64,000 bases of DNA from Adiantum capillus-veneris (GCA_014529385.2 CM043958.1:86436525-86500524); one strand, 5' to 3'. Positions 1 through 11,448 are shown, counted from the first letter of the stretch. Notes: a model not told the origin generated them from the sequence alone. A program made the numbers and translations.

Positions 1-334
1 CCGTCCTTCGATGTGTAGACAGCCACAAATCAACACTCTGGGAGTGTCGATATCCTCAGCACCTGCAGTCGTAGGCCAAAAACCCCAAATTTGCAGAGTC
101 GGATCTGCACCCACTGAGACCACGTAGTCGAAAATGGCATGCGCAGACCTTTGTCGAAGCCGAACGGTGGCCGAGATGACCTCAGAATGAAATTCTGAGC
201 ACACCAAGCCCTTCGGGCTTGCCCACAGGATTTGAGGCCGTGTCTTCGCCTATCGAATTTCACTCCAATCTAAGCTTGTGACTCTAGCCTCCTGCAGTGC
301 TGCCCCGAGCCTCGATCTGAGCTCTGATACCAGT
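1..334 (-). mobile_element. 5' internal leader of a copia-type element (runs off window)
   Basis: A primer-binding site reads on the minus strand at 321-332 (reverse complement TGGTATCAGAGC, initiator-Met type), directly inside the LTR at 335-527. The rest would be leader/internal sequence of a minus-strand element whose body lies left of the window. A 77-codon minus ORF (30-263) occurs here; I do not recognise it and do not call it a gene. Confidence 0.55.
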
Positions 335-527
335 TGAAGGAGTACGAGCGAAAGTGCGACGCGAGAGAGAGTGCAAGAAGAAGAGCACGACGATATGGTG
401 AACTCGCTCTACTATAATGTGTAGAGCATAGTGAGTTCTTATTAGGTTTTTACAAAAAGAGTATGTGTACATACCTAGCGGCCCGCCCACTTACCTGGGC
501 GACCACATTGGGCTTTATACCCCAACA
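335..527 (-). mobile_element. Copia-type LTR, 193 bp (5' LTR of a minus-strand element)
   Basis: Read on the minus strand it begins TGTTGGGGTATAAAG and ends CTCCTTCA, followed two bases later by the Met primer site. A related 192-bp LTR with the same TGTTGGGG start lies at 46230-46421, supporting the boundaries. The flank at 528 (CCTAG...) continues as the 3' internal end of element F (compare 5167 onward), so this copia element inserted into F-related sequence. Confidence 0.65.
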
Positions 528-586
528 CCTAGTTGTATGGGCAGTTAGGCCACAACGGGAGGAGTAAACTCTCGCTGGAGGGGGGA
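528..586 (+). mobile_element. 3' interior remnant and polypurine tract of an upstream F copy
   Basis: These 59 bases match the segment just upstream of the right F LTR (5167-5227), including the polypurine tract GGAGGGGGGA at 577-586. An intact 5' LTR should be preceded by host DNA, not by a polypurine tract, so the LTR at 587 once also served as the 3' LTR of another F copy: a tandem arrangement. Confidence 0.65.
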
Positions 587-1195
587 TGTTGTACCTCCAG
601 AACATTGGGAATTTAATGAATAAGTTTGAGTAGAATTTTTACTAGAATTACTGTCTTGGTGCCGCTTTGCAATACTAAAGGGCTGTCTTAACGAACCTTG
701 TGAATCGAAATCTAATCAAGGAACTTTTATGTTGAACAACCTTTGTGGTAGTAATTAGGATACACAAGGAAGTGTGAGTGTGGGGGTGGAAAGTGGGGGC
801 TTGGATCAAGTTGCCAATGCCTATGAGAAGGGTGGTCTCGATTGGTTGAGAACTCTCCGTCCCCATAGTGCTTAAATCGATACTAGTATTACTCATTGCC
901 CCTAGAGCGGCGAAGTCTCAAGTGTACGTGCCTCTGAAACATGGAGAAAAAGGCACTCGGGATTTTTCTCCTCTTGGAAGGTGGATCTTAGGATCGCTAG
1001 ATATGTTAAGTACACTTCCCCTGCGAGGTGGAGCTAGATCTCGTTGCTAGTAGGCTCGAACTCGACTCACTTTGTGATGAGAGATCGTCCGCTAGTTGAA
1101 CCCTGAATCACTTTGTTTGCTTCCACTATAGATCTAGTGGCCACCAGGTTTACCATCAGATCCGTTGTTTGAGACGACGGGCTGGGGACCTCACA
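587..1195 (+). mobile_element. Left LTR of element F (609 bp) with primer site at 1198-1209
   Basis: Begins TGTTGTACCTCC and ends GACCTCACA. It is followed after two bases by TGGTATCAGAGC (1198-1209), the initiator-Met primer site used by many gypsy and copia elements. The right copy is 5228-5839 with the same termini; the two are closely similar with small indels (for example about 694 versus 5322). Confidence 0.8.
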
Positions 1196-1488
1196 CCTGG
1201 TATCAGAGCTATAGGTTTACGAACTGGAAAATGATGTCGTTTGAAATTTTAAAAAATAAGGGATAGTAGGATAGCTCGTACTCAAAGCTTGAGCATGATG
1301 TTTCCCAGAATAATAACATTGGATTTGTCTAGTGTATTGTCTCTTGAGTGATGTTAAAGAGTTTTACTCGTTGAGCTTGTTGGGATTCAGTGGGTTCCAC
1401 ATGATGTTTTTTTTTTAAAATTCGTTGGTGTGACTAGTGCTGCGGGCAGGTAGCCTACTGATGCACATAAAGTTATAAGTATACCATT

Positions 1489-1953
1489 ATGGCGTTTGAT
1501 GTGTTTGAAAAGTGGGGGATTGATGCAATAGGCCAGTTACCTATCACAAGCAGGGGCAAAAGCTATATCTTGACGGCAGTGGACTATCTCTCTAGATGGG
1601 CAGAGGCTATAGCAGTAAAACAGATCACTGCAAAGGATGTGGAAAAATTTGTGTATGATGAAATATGTTGCAAGTTTGGGGTGCCATTAGAGCTACTTTC
1701 AGATAAGGGGCCAGGATTTAGAGCTAAACTGCTAGACTTCTTATGCGCAAAGATGAAGATTAGGCACCAGCATACCACTCCTTATTACCCGCAGTGTAAT
1801 GGCTTAAATGAAAGATTCAATGGTGAGTTGGTACAAATTCTTTCTAAAGTGACAGAGCACCAAGGAAAGAATTGGGATTTTGAATTGCCTAGTGCATTAT
1901 GGGCTTACTGTACTTCGGTGAAGACAGGTACAGGGTTTACTACTCTCAAGTAA
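1489..1953 (+). pseudogene. Ty3/gypsy integrase core fragment
   Basis: This 154-codon frame is a retroviral-type integrase catalytic core, which joins element cDNA to chromosomal DNA. The DDE residues are visible: Asp in KWGIDAIGQ, Asp in LLSDKGPGF, and Glu in NGLNERFNG. The start of the domain and the zinc-binding N-terminus are lost to a frame break just upstream (about 1440-1488), and the C-terminal domain is absent. It lies immediately downstream of the primer site and upstream of gag, the reverse of normal gypsy order (gag-PR-RT-RH-IN). It is therefore a displaced fragment, perhaps from another lineage, not a working gene. Confidence 0.85.
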
Positions 1954-1988
1954 AGTTTTTACCATAGCTTCTCCTTAAGCAAGCTTAG

Positions 1989-2873
1989 CCTCCAACCTTT
2001 AAAGGCGAAGGGGTTAATGTGGAGAGAGATGCGGAAGTATGGATGGAAGCAATGGACGACTATTTCGAAGCTGCGGGAACTCAACCCAAGAACCAAACCA
2101 TGCTTGTGATGTTTCGCTTGTCTGGCGATGCCAAGATCTGGTGGAAACAACATTGCAGGGACTTGGATATCAAGGGATCTTCCCAGTCATGGGAAGACAT
2201 CAAGGCTGCTGTGATGGAGCGATACTTACCAACCGCTCACAAAGCCTTGAAGATGAATGAGTTTTTCACACTTCAACAACTGACTTCTTTCGTTGAAGAA
2301 TACTACTCGAAGTTCGTCACACTTCGGAGATATGCTCCTAGGATGACATTGGAACAGCAAGTAGCATGGTTCTGTCAAGAACTCATCGACCCCTTGAACA
2401 ACCGACTAGAAGCTCTTAGGCCAACAACTATGCAAGATGCCTTGCTAAGGGCCAAACCGTTAGCTAAAGAGATTCAAAGGACTACCCAAGATAGTCAATA
2501 CTATTTTTCAAAGAGGGCCAGGCCCAACAACTGGAGTAACAAACCAATCAACCCTGCATACAACCATCGTTCGGTAGTAGCTACTATGGCAGCTATTGAG
2601 TTTCCCAATATAAGATGCTTTGAGTGCCAGGAGTATGAACATTATAAAAGTCGATGTCCAAAAAGGATTTCTTAAACATTCGGTGCTAATAATGTACCTC
2701 TGAACGTCAATGGGCCAGGTCAACCAAACGGAAGAGGAGGCCGAGGAAGAGGAAACATAGGACAAGGAAGCGAAGATTTCGCTAATGCCGCAGTGAGACA
2801 ACCAACTGTGGGTGACGAAGCTGATGAGAGAGTAGCTATGTATGCTGCAACTGCTAATCCTAGTGAGCAATAG
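1989..2873 (+). pseudogene. Ty3/gypsy gag fragment with CCHC zinc knuckle
   Basis: The frame is open from 1989, starting PPTFKGEGVN without a clear ATG. It contains the retrotransposon gag capsid domain (AEVWMEAMDDYFEAAGT, then the WW..SWEDIKAAVMERYLP region) and a C-x2-C-x4-H-x4-C knuckle, CFECQEYEHYKSRC, near residue 200. A TAA at 2673-2675 ends the first part, but the same frame continues through an RGGRGRG nucleic-acid-binding tail to a TAG at 2871-2873. Gag packages element RNA; this copy lacks its N-terminus and is dead. It is followed by about 180 bp of degenerate 3' sequence and a polypurine tract at 3045-3054. Confidence 0.85.
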
Positions 2874-3044
2874 TTCAAGCACCAGGATCTCATCAAAGTT
2901 CAGCAGAATAAGACGCATAAAGCTAAAGACTATTCTATTATCAAAGGATGTCTTTACTTTACACAAACGATATATGTACCAAGTAGGTAGCATATAATTT
3001 ACCCAGATGTATTCTTCAGATGAGGACATCTCAAATTCTTCACG

Positions 3045-3719
3045 TTGGGGAGGATGTAAGGTCTCCGACCCCGAGCTAAAAGAGCACCATTGTACCATGG
3101 AATGAACATAATGAAAAACGATACTATTTTTAGCAGTTTTCCAAATTCTATCAGTGCCATGATGTTTAGAATGTTATAAAGCTTCCAAAAGTGAATTAAA
3201 ATAAGTTTTGTGAAAATTTTCCAAAAAAAGTAAGTTTTTGGGCACCCGACCCGTCTAGTTTTGATCGTCTCGAAAAATTGCACCCGTACCCCGAATTTAA
3301 AAAAAATGTATTACCGGACCCTGAGGGCTGCTAAATATGGTAGGTACTCAGACAGATACGCCTTAGTTAGAGCTTAGTATAGCAATTTACGGCATTAAAT
3401 TCCGACTTGTATGGCCCGTTTTAGCTTAAGACCAAAATTTCCTAAGGTTGTGCGGGGAGGCACCGGGGCTCGAGGCTGTGTGGGAACAGGTCCCAGACCA
3501 CTTAGAGCCTGCTTTAGCAGCTAGGGGACTCCCTCTCTTCTTTTGGGAGTTGTGGGAGAGTTTCCAAGTTTGAGAGTGAGTGTGAGAGCCAGTTAGACTA
3601 GCTAATTGGACACTTGGTAGGCATGTAACTGGACTTGCCATGCATAAGTGGAGTAGCTCTCAGATGCAAATAGAAAGCCAGATCGATTTTCATCATGGAG
3701 AGGCCTATTTAAGAGTGTG

Positions 3720-3759
<40 letters not shown>

Positions 3760-4600
3760 CTCACACACACACACACACACACATTGGGGAGGTGCTGCCG
3801 GCACACATAGTTTTTGGAGAAGAAGCAAAGGAGGAAAATGCTGCCCGATTCTCATCTTGAGAACTCCATTGGATCAGAAATTCAAGTGGATTTCAGCCCC
3901 TAATCACGGTAATATCGATTTAATTGATGCTTTTCTGCAAATCTCTTCATCATTCTCTTAATTCCTCATCTATTCTGCTTAATCATAGTTATACTTCTCA
4001 ATAGCTGCTCTCTAATTCTCCATATCATCATTCTATTACATAATCATCATCCAATAGTTAATTATGCAAGCAATTAACCTCTCCTAATCCTAGATTAATG
4101 CATGATTAGTAAGTTGAAATCTTCTGCTATTCGGCATAGTAATTAATTGTCAAGCTGGTAACGATGTGGATTTGGTTAATTTCATTCTATTACCACACAA
4201 TATTGGTGTAGCTAAGTTAGATTCAATTTATTCATAGGTTAGGATGTAATTAAGGGAAATTAATCCGTCATTAAGCCACTAAGAAGAGAATTTTCTCTCA
4301 CCTATGCATACGGTAATTCTACATCTTCTACTTGCTTTAGGAAGATGATTGAGCATGTCTAGTTCATCTCTCTAGTAACTTGATTAGTAAAATTCTCAAA
4401 TTCTTAATTACCTAGGCCAAGTGCTTAACTTTAGAGCCAGTTTCCATAGGACAAGTAAAGTATTATTAAAAAAAATGCTATGTCTCGAAGGAAATCTAAT
4501 TCTCTCGTATAAGAAGGATTGTTCAGTGATTCTAATCTGTCATCTTGATTGTTATGGTACTCTACGACATTAGTTCTTTTTCTCCGAGTTTGTTTATTAA
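3045..4600 (+). mobile_element. Polypurine tract and 5' part of a second LTR (family G) inside F
   Basis: TTGGGGAGGA (3045-3054) is followed at 3055 by TGTAAGGTCTCCGACCCC, a typical polypurine tract/LTR start. The LTR probably includes the TATTTAA-like box near 3704 and the CA microsatellite. I could not find its 3' boundary or a primer site; the end given is the furthest point before a gag-like start. Otherwise the stretch is AT-rich and shows no gene. Confidence 0.45.
3721..3782 (+). repeat. CA/AC microsatellite, interrupted
   Basis: About 62 bp of CA dinucleotides interrupted once by ATGCTCA near 3757-3764. Confidence 0.95.
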
Positions 4601-4614
4601 GTAGTGAGTATAAA

Positions 4615-4785
4615 ATGGCCCCGGTAAAGAGAACTCGCTTCCGTGGTGCCCACGACCGCGAGGCGGAAACAAGCAACGTGAATGGGAAAGGAAAAGCTCC
4701 CATGGACGACCAAGTGCCGGCCATCTCACGGGCCAATGACGAGGAAATGGAGGAGGTAGGTCACATTTTTATTCAAGTTGTTTAA
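4615..4785 (+). pseudogene. Possible N-terminal gag stub
   Basis: An ATG at 4615 opens 57 codons, starting MAPVKRTRFRGAHDRE, basic then acidic (ending DEEMEEVGHIFIQVV). A basic N-terminus after an LTR and leader fits the first residues of gypsy gag proteins, and the matching gag body may be the fragment at 1989. The stub ends within 60 codons without a capsid domain. The link is by context and composition only; it could be a chance ORF. Confidence 0.3.
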
Positions 4786-5050
4786 TTTAACATTGCATAC
4801 GATAAGTTAGGAAAGAACATATCCCTAAACATGTTGGAGAAATCCGACGGAAACCTCGGCATTTGAATTCAATTGTATATTAAATTCTAAGTAGGAAATA
4901 ATGGTTGATGGATATACTGTTTGAAATAGAAAAGAATGTCTGCTAGGGAAAATTTAGCTTGGCATGTTCATTTCTATTTCCAATTTTGAACTAGTCCTGA
5001 TCCCCCTCCTGATCACAGGGGGCAGAGTTCTTGGTTAAGGGCTCTTGAAT

Positions 5051-5167
5051 CCACGTCTGTTGGTTAAGCGGTGGATACCCACATCTACTGGTTAAGCGGT
5101 GGGAACCCACGTCTTGCTTTATATGCGGTGGGAATGTCCATGTCGTGCTTTCTATGCGGTGGACATA
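5051..5167 (+). repeat. Four degenerate ~29-bp direct repeats
   Basis: Four adjacent units share CACGTCT...GCGGTGG: two contain GGTTAAGCGGTGG and two contain TGCTTTATATGCGGTGG or TGCTTTCTATGCGGTGG. They lie just upstream of the right F polypurine tract. Confidence 0.7.
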
Positions 5168-5227
5168 CCTAGTTGTATGGGCAGCTAGGCGAGAAACAGG
5201 AGGAGTAAACTCTCGTTGGAGGGGGGA

Positions 5228-5839
5228 TGTTGTACCTCCAAAACATTGAAATTTTAATGAATAAGTTTGAGTAGAATTTTTACTAGAATTACTGTCTTGG
5301 TACCGCTTTGCAATACTGGTTGAAGGGCTGTCTTAACGAACCTTGTGAATCGAAATCTAATCAAGGAACTTTTATGTTGAACAACCTTTGTGGTAGTAAT
5401 TAGGACACACAAGGAAGTGTGAGTGTGGGGGTGGAAAGTGGGGGCTTGGCTCAGGTTGCCAATGCCTATGAGAAGGGTGGTCTCGATTGGTCGGGAATCT
5501 CCGTCCCCATAGTGCTTAAATCGATACTTGTATTACTCATTGCCCCTGGAGCGGCGAAGTCTCAAGTGTACGTGCCTCTGAAACATGGGGAAAAAGGCAC
5601 TCGGTATTTTTCTCCTCTTGTAAGGTGGGTCTTAGGATCGCTATATAAGTTAAGTACGCTTCCCCTGTGAGGTGGAGCTAGATCTCGTTGCTAGTAGGCT
5701 CGAACTCGACTCACTTCATGATGAGAGATCGTCCGCTAGTTGAACCCCGAACCACTTTGTTTGCTTCCGCTATAGATGTAGTGGCCACCAAGTTTACCAT
5801 CAGATCCGTTGTTTGAGACGACAGGGTGGGGACCTCACA
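5228..5839 (+). mobile_element. Right LTR of element F (612 bp)
   Basis: Preceded by polypurine tract GGAGGGGGGA and bounded by TGTTGTACC and GACCTCACA. It matches the left LTR at 587-1195. It is followed by GTAGCGG rather than a primer site, so it is the true right end of F. Confidence 0.8.
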
Positions 5840-6960
5840 GTAGCGGACAAGTCCATAGCTTCAAAAGTGACTAATCAACTCCACAAGCCATCTAGTCACA
5901 AAAATCGGTGATTTCAGAGTCGACAAAGCACAAAGTGATGTCGACACGACAAAACTTTACCAAATTCAATTTAGGACTTGTTTTAGATGTGCTAAATATG
6001 TCTAGGTTAAAAATTGGTCAAGTTTTGCAAAAAAAAAGACTACTGTAAATAATCACGATTATTTACTTTTGTATTTTTTTGGCCTAAAAATGGTACCTTT
6101 ACTTCACGTCTCACTTGTACACATCTATTACATGCCACATTTCAAGTATGAGCCAAAATGTCAAGAAAAACTTGGAAATTGTCAAAAAAACGCACCAAAG
6201 TCTTTCCAATCCAATTTTTGAGTTATATATCACATTTTTTGATCCAAATCACCCCATATCTCATACACAGAGTCTACATCATGCTTAGAACCAAGTTGAA
6301 CCTAAAAATGTGCATTTTGGTGAAAAAGGTAATAATGACGATTATTTACTTTCTTACCAAAATGGGAAAAAAATGCAACTTTGACCTTATGGGACCAAAG
6401 CACATGATGTCCCAAGCCCACTGACCAAATTTGAGCTAATTTGGATCCCAGAAACTCAAAATCCCTTTATATCTATTGTTTTAGAGACTGAAAGCCTAAC
6501 GTTGACACCATTTCCACCCAGTCCACTCAATTGAGCCCACACTTCACTCAGAGCACCTAAATGCTATATATTTCAAGCCTATGATGTCAAAAATGCAAAA
6601 AGTTGGAAAAAAACTACAGTTGTAAATAATTGCGATTATTTACTTTTGTTGCAAAATTTGCTTGAACTGTATGATTTTGATCTTTACATGTTTTTATGCA
6701 TCTATGCATGCTCCAAAATTGATTTGAAGCAAATTGGACTCAATTTTTCATCAATTCAGACTCAAGGGCATTTCAGAGGAGCAGAATTTGCAAAATTTTC
6801 TAACTTTGGCACTGTATTCCCCTAACAAGAGCAATGCAAGTTGCGAAGAGGGCCAAGAAAAGGGCATCCCAAAAAAAAAAGTTGCAAGAGCTTCCACCCT
6901 ACCAGCTAGACGGCCAAGGCAACATATTTATCAAGAGAACAGCTTGAAGACAACAACACC
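5840..6960 (+). other. AT-rich leader with three palindromic motifs, no gene
   Basis: No supported gene. Three spaced copies of an AATAATnnCGATTATTTACTTT motif occur near 6049, 6331 and 6626. The last 230 bp carry a frame (6734-6973) that overlaps the next ORF out of phase, probably its frameshifted N-terminus. Confidence 0.5.
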
Positions 6961-9900
6961 ATGGTTTTCATAGGAAGATTCAAAAGTGAAGGACACCAAG
7001 TAGAGCTGCAAATGCTACCAAAAGAGATCTATGATGTAGCTGCCAAGCCAGACACGAAAGAAGTCAACAGAAAGTTGGGCCTCAAGGAATTCTACGACCA
7101 AGAACCATGCGGAGTAAATTTCCAAAAAGCCTATGAGTTATTGTCTACAATCAAAGAGGATGGGTCAGCTCAAATCACTAACCAACAAGGGTAGAAAGTA
7201 GAAGTCGTTATCACAAAAGAGATTGTGGCTGAGGCATTGAAGTTGCCAACTGAAGGAATGACAATGCGGGCCCGAGACAGAAAGACAGCAGGCACATTCA
7301 CCAAGGAGACTGCTACTGCAACTTTTGCCGACCTCATCCAAAGGCAAGTGGAAGAACCAACACGTCTCTACCATCAACACTTCCACTTTTTAGCAAAAAG
7401 ACCGCCACGGTACACCACCCCAAACCATGCAGTTGCGACAACCTTCTTCCAAGTGCTGAAGTCGACAACCAGGCAGCCGATTGATCATGTGCAGTATGTG
7501 CTACCAACACTGAAGGGCACCAAGAAAGAAGGTAAAATCACCTATATGGGGGCGCCTGAAGTACTCACAAGAATAGCATACCATGCTATTGGTATGACCG
7601 ACAATTTTCCACCAGCCCTAGATCAGAACACATGGATTATGTCTGCACAGCCTTCTCCAAGAACTACGCGTTCATCAAAGAGAGTTTATAAGTCAGATGA
7701 AGAATCGATAGAAATCTCTCATGAAGCTCACAGCAGTGAGAGCTCGGATAATGAAGAGAGAAGGGCCAGAATTGAAGAGATGAAGAAGAAAGTTGTAGTT
7801 GCACACCAAGAGGAACTTCAGCAAAAGAAGGCGAGGTTTGAAAGAGAAAAACAAACTTATGAAAGAAGTCGCCAAGCTGCAGGTGAGGACCCAAAAAGCT
7901 GGGTTCTAAGAGAGATAAGGGGACCCAGAACCAAAAACCCTGCAAGGAACGAAGCGGAGGACCCCACAGACTTCCTTGAACGCATGTATGCAAAGGCAAA
8001 AGCCCTCATGTTAAAAGAAGCTCAAGAAGCCGAGAGGAAAGCAAGAGAAGATGCAGCAAAGCAACAAGGACAAGCGAAGGCTACAGAAAAAAGTGAGACT
8101 CAGCACTACCAGGAGGAGATGTCTCCAAAGCCCACCTCACCCCTACAAAGCAGGCAGACCATCCAATGACAAGCCCTCACCCTTCACCAACAGCTAAACC
8201 CAATGAGGGTGGAGAATCCAAAGAAAAAGAGCTTGAACACCAGGAGCAAGCAGCATTCAGTTTTGAGCAGCCCAAAGCAATAGAAACTAAGGTGGAACCT
8301 TCTACGACCACCCAACAAGAAATAGTCAAGGCATCCACGAAGCCTCAAGAAGCAAAAGCATCCGAGGCAACCGCAATGCCTCAAGGTGAAGAACAACCCC
8401 CGGTGCAACAACAAACAGCCACCACAGCACCACCCAAGGAGCCACACACTAAAACTGTTGAAACATCTAGGCAACCTACAGAGTTTGAAGAATGGGAAAC
8501 AAACAACAAAGTCATCATGCAAGTAAACAAATATGCCAAGCAGATGCAGGTGATGACAGAAAAAATGCAAACAGCAGCACTTAGCCGCAGTGCTAAGGCT
8601 AGAGAGCTGGAACTCGTCATTGATGCTCTACAAGGGGAGTTAGATGACAGGATGATTATCATTTTAGATTTACAGAGACAATCCAAAGATCTAAAGATGA
8701 AGCATAATAGCACCAGCTAGCCAAACAGAAACAATACAAAGAAATAGAGGAGCTAGGAGAACTTCTAACAAAGTTATCAAATGCATGCAATACTAAAGAT
8801 CAACAACTGAAGGAGGTAACAAATGAATTCCTAACCACAACTCTATCAGTACAGAAGATCCAAGTGTAGCTCGATGTAGCAAATGTTTCTCTGCAATACT
8901 CAGAGCAAAGGATCAATGGTCAGGTAGCTTTTTTGAGACAGATCAAAAAATTATGATGTCGCTTCAATAAAAGGTACAGATGAAGTCTATAAGACTTTAG
9001 AAAAGAAAAGCAAGGAACTTGAGTTGGAGCTGAAGATAGAGCAATCACAGAGAAGAGACCTTGCACTGATGTGGGAGATAGCTGAACTAAAGAGAGTCAA
9101 TCAGCTGATGCGAGAGGGACAACCAGAGACACAGGAAGAAGCATGCCCCTCAGAGCAACCAACTATCGAAATTCCCTCAGTCTCTTTTGCTGAGATGGAA
9201 ACACAGCCGATCGAAGGACTAGAAGAAGAACATTTTCAGGTACCACTCACAGATGCTAAGCAAGTGCCCATGGTCCACAACTTTCTAAAGCTGAGGAAGA
9301 TGCACTCAAAGAACAGGTTGCTCATGAGATAGATGCAGAATGGAAAGCAGTGATGGATTGGGAGTTCAGAGTTCTCCACTCAGTCAATGTAACTCAACTC
9401 ACTCCCAACCAAATCAATGCACAATGGCATCAGCAATCCTTACCATACCCTTTGATCAAGGAGAAAGAGCTGGTTGATCAAGAATCCAAGCTATTTGATT
9501 CTGTTCACAAGAGCACCTGCCGCACTACAAAAAGACCCAACCTTTTGTCCTGTAGTAAGGGTAAGGACATGGCAAGCATTTGAAGCACTGAGAAAGAAGC
9601 GGCCTACATGGCTAAACTATCCACGATTGCTAGCTCCAGAGCAGGGACCAACAACAGAGGAATACATGGTGAAAACCCTAACGGGTGCCATGACTTTCTT
9701 CAAGAGCCTTCCTGACCTCTCATGTGCCATTCTATATAAGAGTTGCAAAATGCTGCTCACATGTATTCAGGCTTTTCATGAAACAGAGCAAGCTGGGGCA
9801 CCATGGATGTCGTTCCTCGAAGGCAATAAGGGTCACGGCTATGACTTCAGTGGCCAGCCTTCTAAAGAAGTCCTTTTATGGCTTCTACGCCAGATGCATG

Positions 9901-10152
9901 TTTTTGCCCTCAGGTAATATGTTGGCGTTTGAGAAAGCATTTTATACTTGGTGAACGAAGATATTTGGGCCAGTGATTAGTAACCTCACATCCAGATTTG
10001 TTGGCTATTCAGCCATTGAGCTTAAAAACAGAGTCACCATGTAGTTCTTGTAGGTTCTTGACAACGAGAGAAGAATCAAATATGAGAAAGCATTAAACGC
10101 ACTTAAGGACCACCTTGCCAGCTGTCAACCTGAAGACTACTTCAGTCCATGA
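6961..10152 (+). pseudogene. Long degenerate coiled-coil ORF of a pol-less LTR element
   Basis: One coding region about 1060 codons long, broken into pieces. 6961-8169 is one frame with an in-frame TAG at 7192-7194. A shift at an ATGA overlap leads to 8166-8720, and further shifts lead to 9024-9332, about 9300-9583 and 9474-9917. The N-terminal third is globular (FYDQEPCGVNF; TYMGAPEVLTRIAYHAIG). The middle is charged and predicted coiled coil (RRARIEEMKKKVVVAHQEEL, then Ala/Lys/Glu-rich), followed by a Pro/Thr/Gln-rich linker and a second coiled coil (LEKKSKELELELKIEQSQRR). The C-terminal third is globular (KKRPTWLNYPRLLAPEQGP) and ends QPEDYFSP just before the polypurine tract. I see no gag knuckle, protease, RT or integrase. 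Such ORFs occur in large non-autonomous retroelements; the function is unknown. Confidence 0.6.
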
Positions 10153-10177
10153 AGCTGTGTCAAGGGACGACACAGTT

Positions 10178-10589
10178 GAGAAGGGGGGGAATGTTAGCAG
10201 CAGGCTAACTCGGATAACTCGAATATCATTTTTCAGAGCGCTTTCATTGTAAAAACACTTATTATTTTGATGAACCGGGAATATTGTAACTCCTACTTTC
10301 CAGATAAATAGTGTAATTGATGAGCCGAGACTGCAAGCTTCCAGATTGTATCAACCTGTCTTTAGTTAGAGCTCACAGATTATTAGTTTTGACCACAAAA
10401 ACCTTCGCTAAGGTATAAAAGCCAATTTTTGCATGTTTTTAATAAGTTTTGGATAATGAAACACAGCGTGAGCTAACGGCGCTCACTTCTCTCCTTCTCA
10501 CGCTTCCTACTCCCTTCCCGGTTGTCACATTGCAGTCGCGTCTATTGTGTTGCAACCACATGTAAGAGCTCTACGCATTGACGTCAACA
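10178..10589 (+). mobile_element. Polypurine tract and 398-bp 3' LTR (family E)
   Basis: GAGAAGGGGGGGA (10178-10190) precedes TGTTAGCAGCAGG at 10192. The LTR probably ends at GACGTCAACA, 10589. No matching 5' LTR is visible between 5840 and 6960, so the element is truncated at its 5' end. The 3' boundary rests on the TG...CA rule alone. Confidence 0.6.
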
Positions 10590-11349
10590 TTTCATGGTAA
10601 TCTGTAGCTTTTGGTGTCGGAGACCCGTGGCCTAATTTCATCATAAGTAGGAATTTAAGCTTCAAAAGCATAAACTAAGTATACGTGGGGTATTGGGGCA
10701 TCATTGCTAAGCATTTAGATGCATTCTGGGTCAAAAATGACTACGTCAAAAACTCATTGATGTTGTTAATAATCGCGATTTTGCACTTGACCTAAAGTGA
10801 GATTTGAGACCATAAGCATGTATTCTTAGGTCTTATAAACATGTCCTAAAAGTTTTATGACGTTTGGATTTCGTTTGATGCTATAACGGATGTTATTTGT
10901 TTGCCGATGAGCTATTATCTTTTGGTGATTTCAGTCATTTGAGTGTAGCTTGAGTTAGATGCGAGTTTGTTGTTTTCCGAGAGATTGACAACCTCTTGTA
11001 GCCTCTATGCACTAGTGGAGTCAGCTTCGTCCCATGGATTGACAATTATATTCGTGGTTCTCGCTATGTCTGCAATAAGATAGGAGTGAGATTAGACACC
11101 CGTCCCACAGAATGTTTTGGTAAAGTCATAGCCAAACAACTAAAATAGGCTTGTATTTGTCATTTTAAAGCCTTGGGGACCCTCAGCAAGAGGGGCCACA
11201 AAGGCGTGCAGAATGGCCAAATCAGGACCCCCTAGGGCTTTAAAATAACAAATACAACCTTAATTTAGTTTTTTGGCCATGAGATAGAGGTTTAGTGTTT
11301 GATGTACTCAGAGAAACCCCCCCCCCCCTTTTTGCTATGTGTTCAAAGG
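10590..11349. other. Intergenic, no gene seen
   Basis: A fourth, weaker version of the palindromic motif (AATAATCGCGATT, about 10769) and a run of about 14 C residues near 11318 are the only notable items. If 10769 is homologous to 6049-6650, this could be the leader of another E copy following the LTR; that is not established. Confidence 0.4.
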
Positions 11350-11448
11350 CCTCGAGAATTCACTATGTAAAATTTTCCTATATCACGTGCGTTCACCAAG
11401 ATGGATTAAAGTTACCCCTTATATAGGCCTTATCTACAGATGTTTCCG
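11350..11448 (+). mobile_element. Left half of a MITE (family 1) split by gypsy A
   Basis: CCTCGAGAATTCACTATG...TATCACGTGCGTTCA is the terminal inverted repeat seen in the intact copies at 35033-35280 and 54473-54719. It stops at 11448, where gypsy A begins. The matching right half resumes at 33945 after gypsy A ends. Confidence 0.7.

Noticed and set aside
7225-8713. Minus-strand ORFs opposite the coiled-coil ORF (7664-7999, 8184-8570, 8381-8713)
   Set aside because: Shadows of the plus-strand coding sequence; rich in Cys/Phe/Leu as expected for the complement of Glu/Lys/Gln codons.
10569-10640. TGGTGTCGGAGACCC near 10611 as a primer-binding site after the E LTR
   Set aside because: It lies about 20 bp beyond the best LTR end and no tRNA match can be confirmed by eye; a primer site is normally within a few bases of the LTR.
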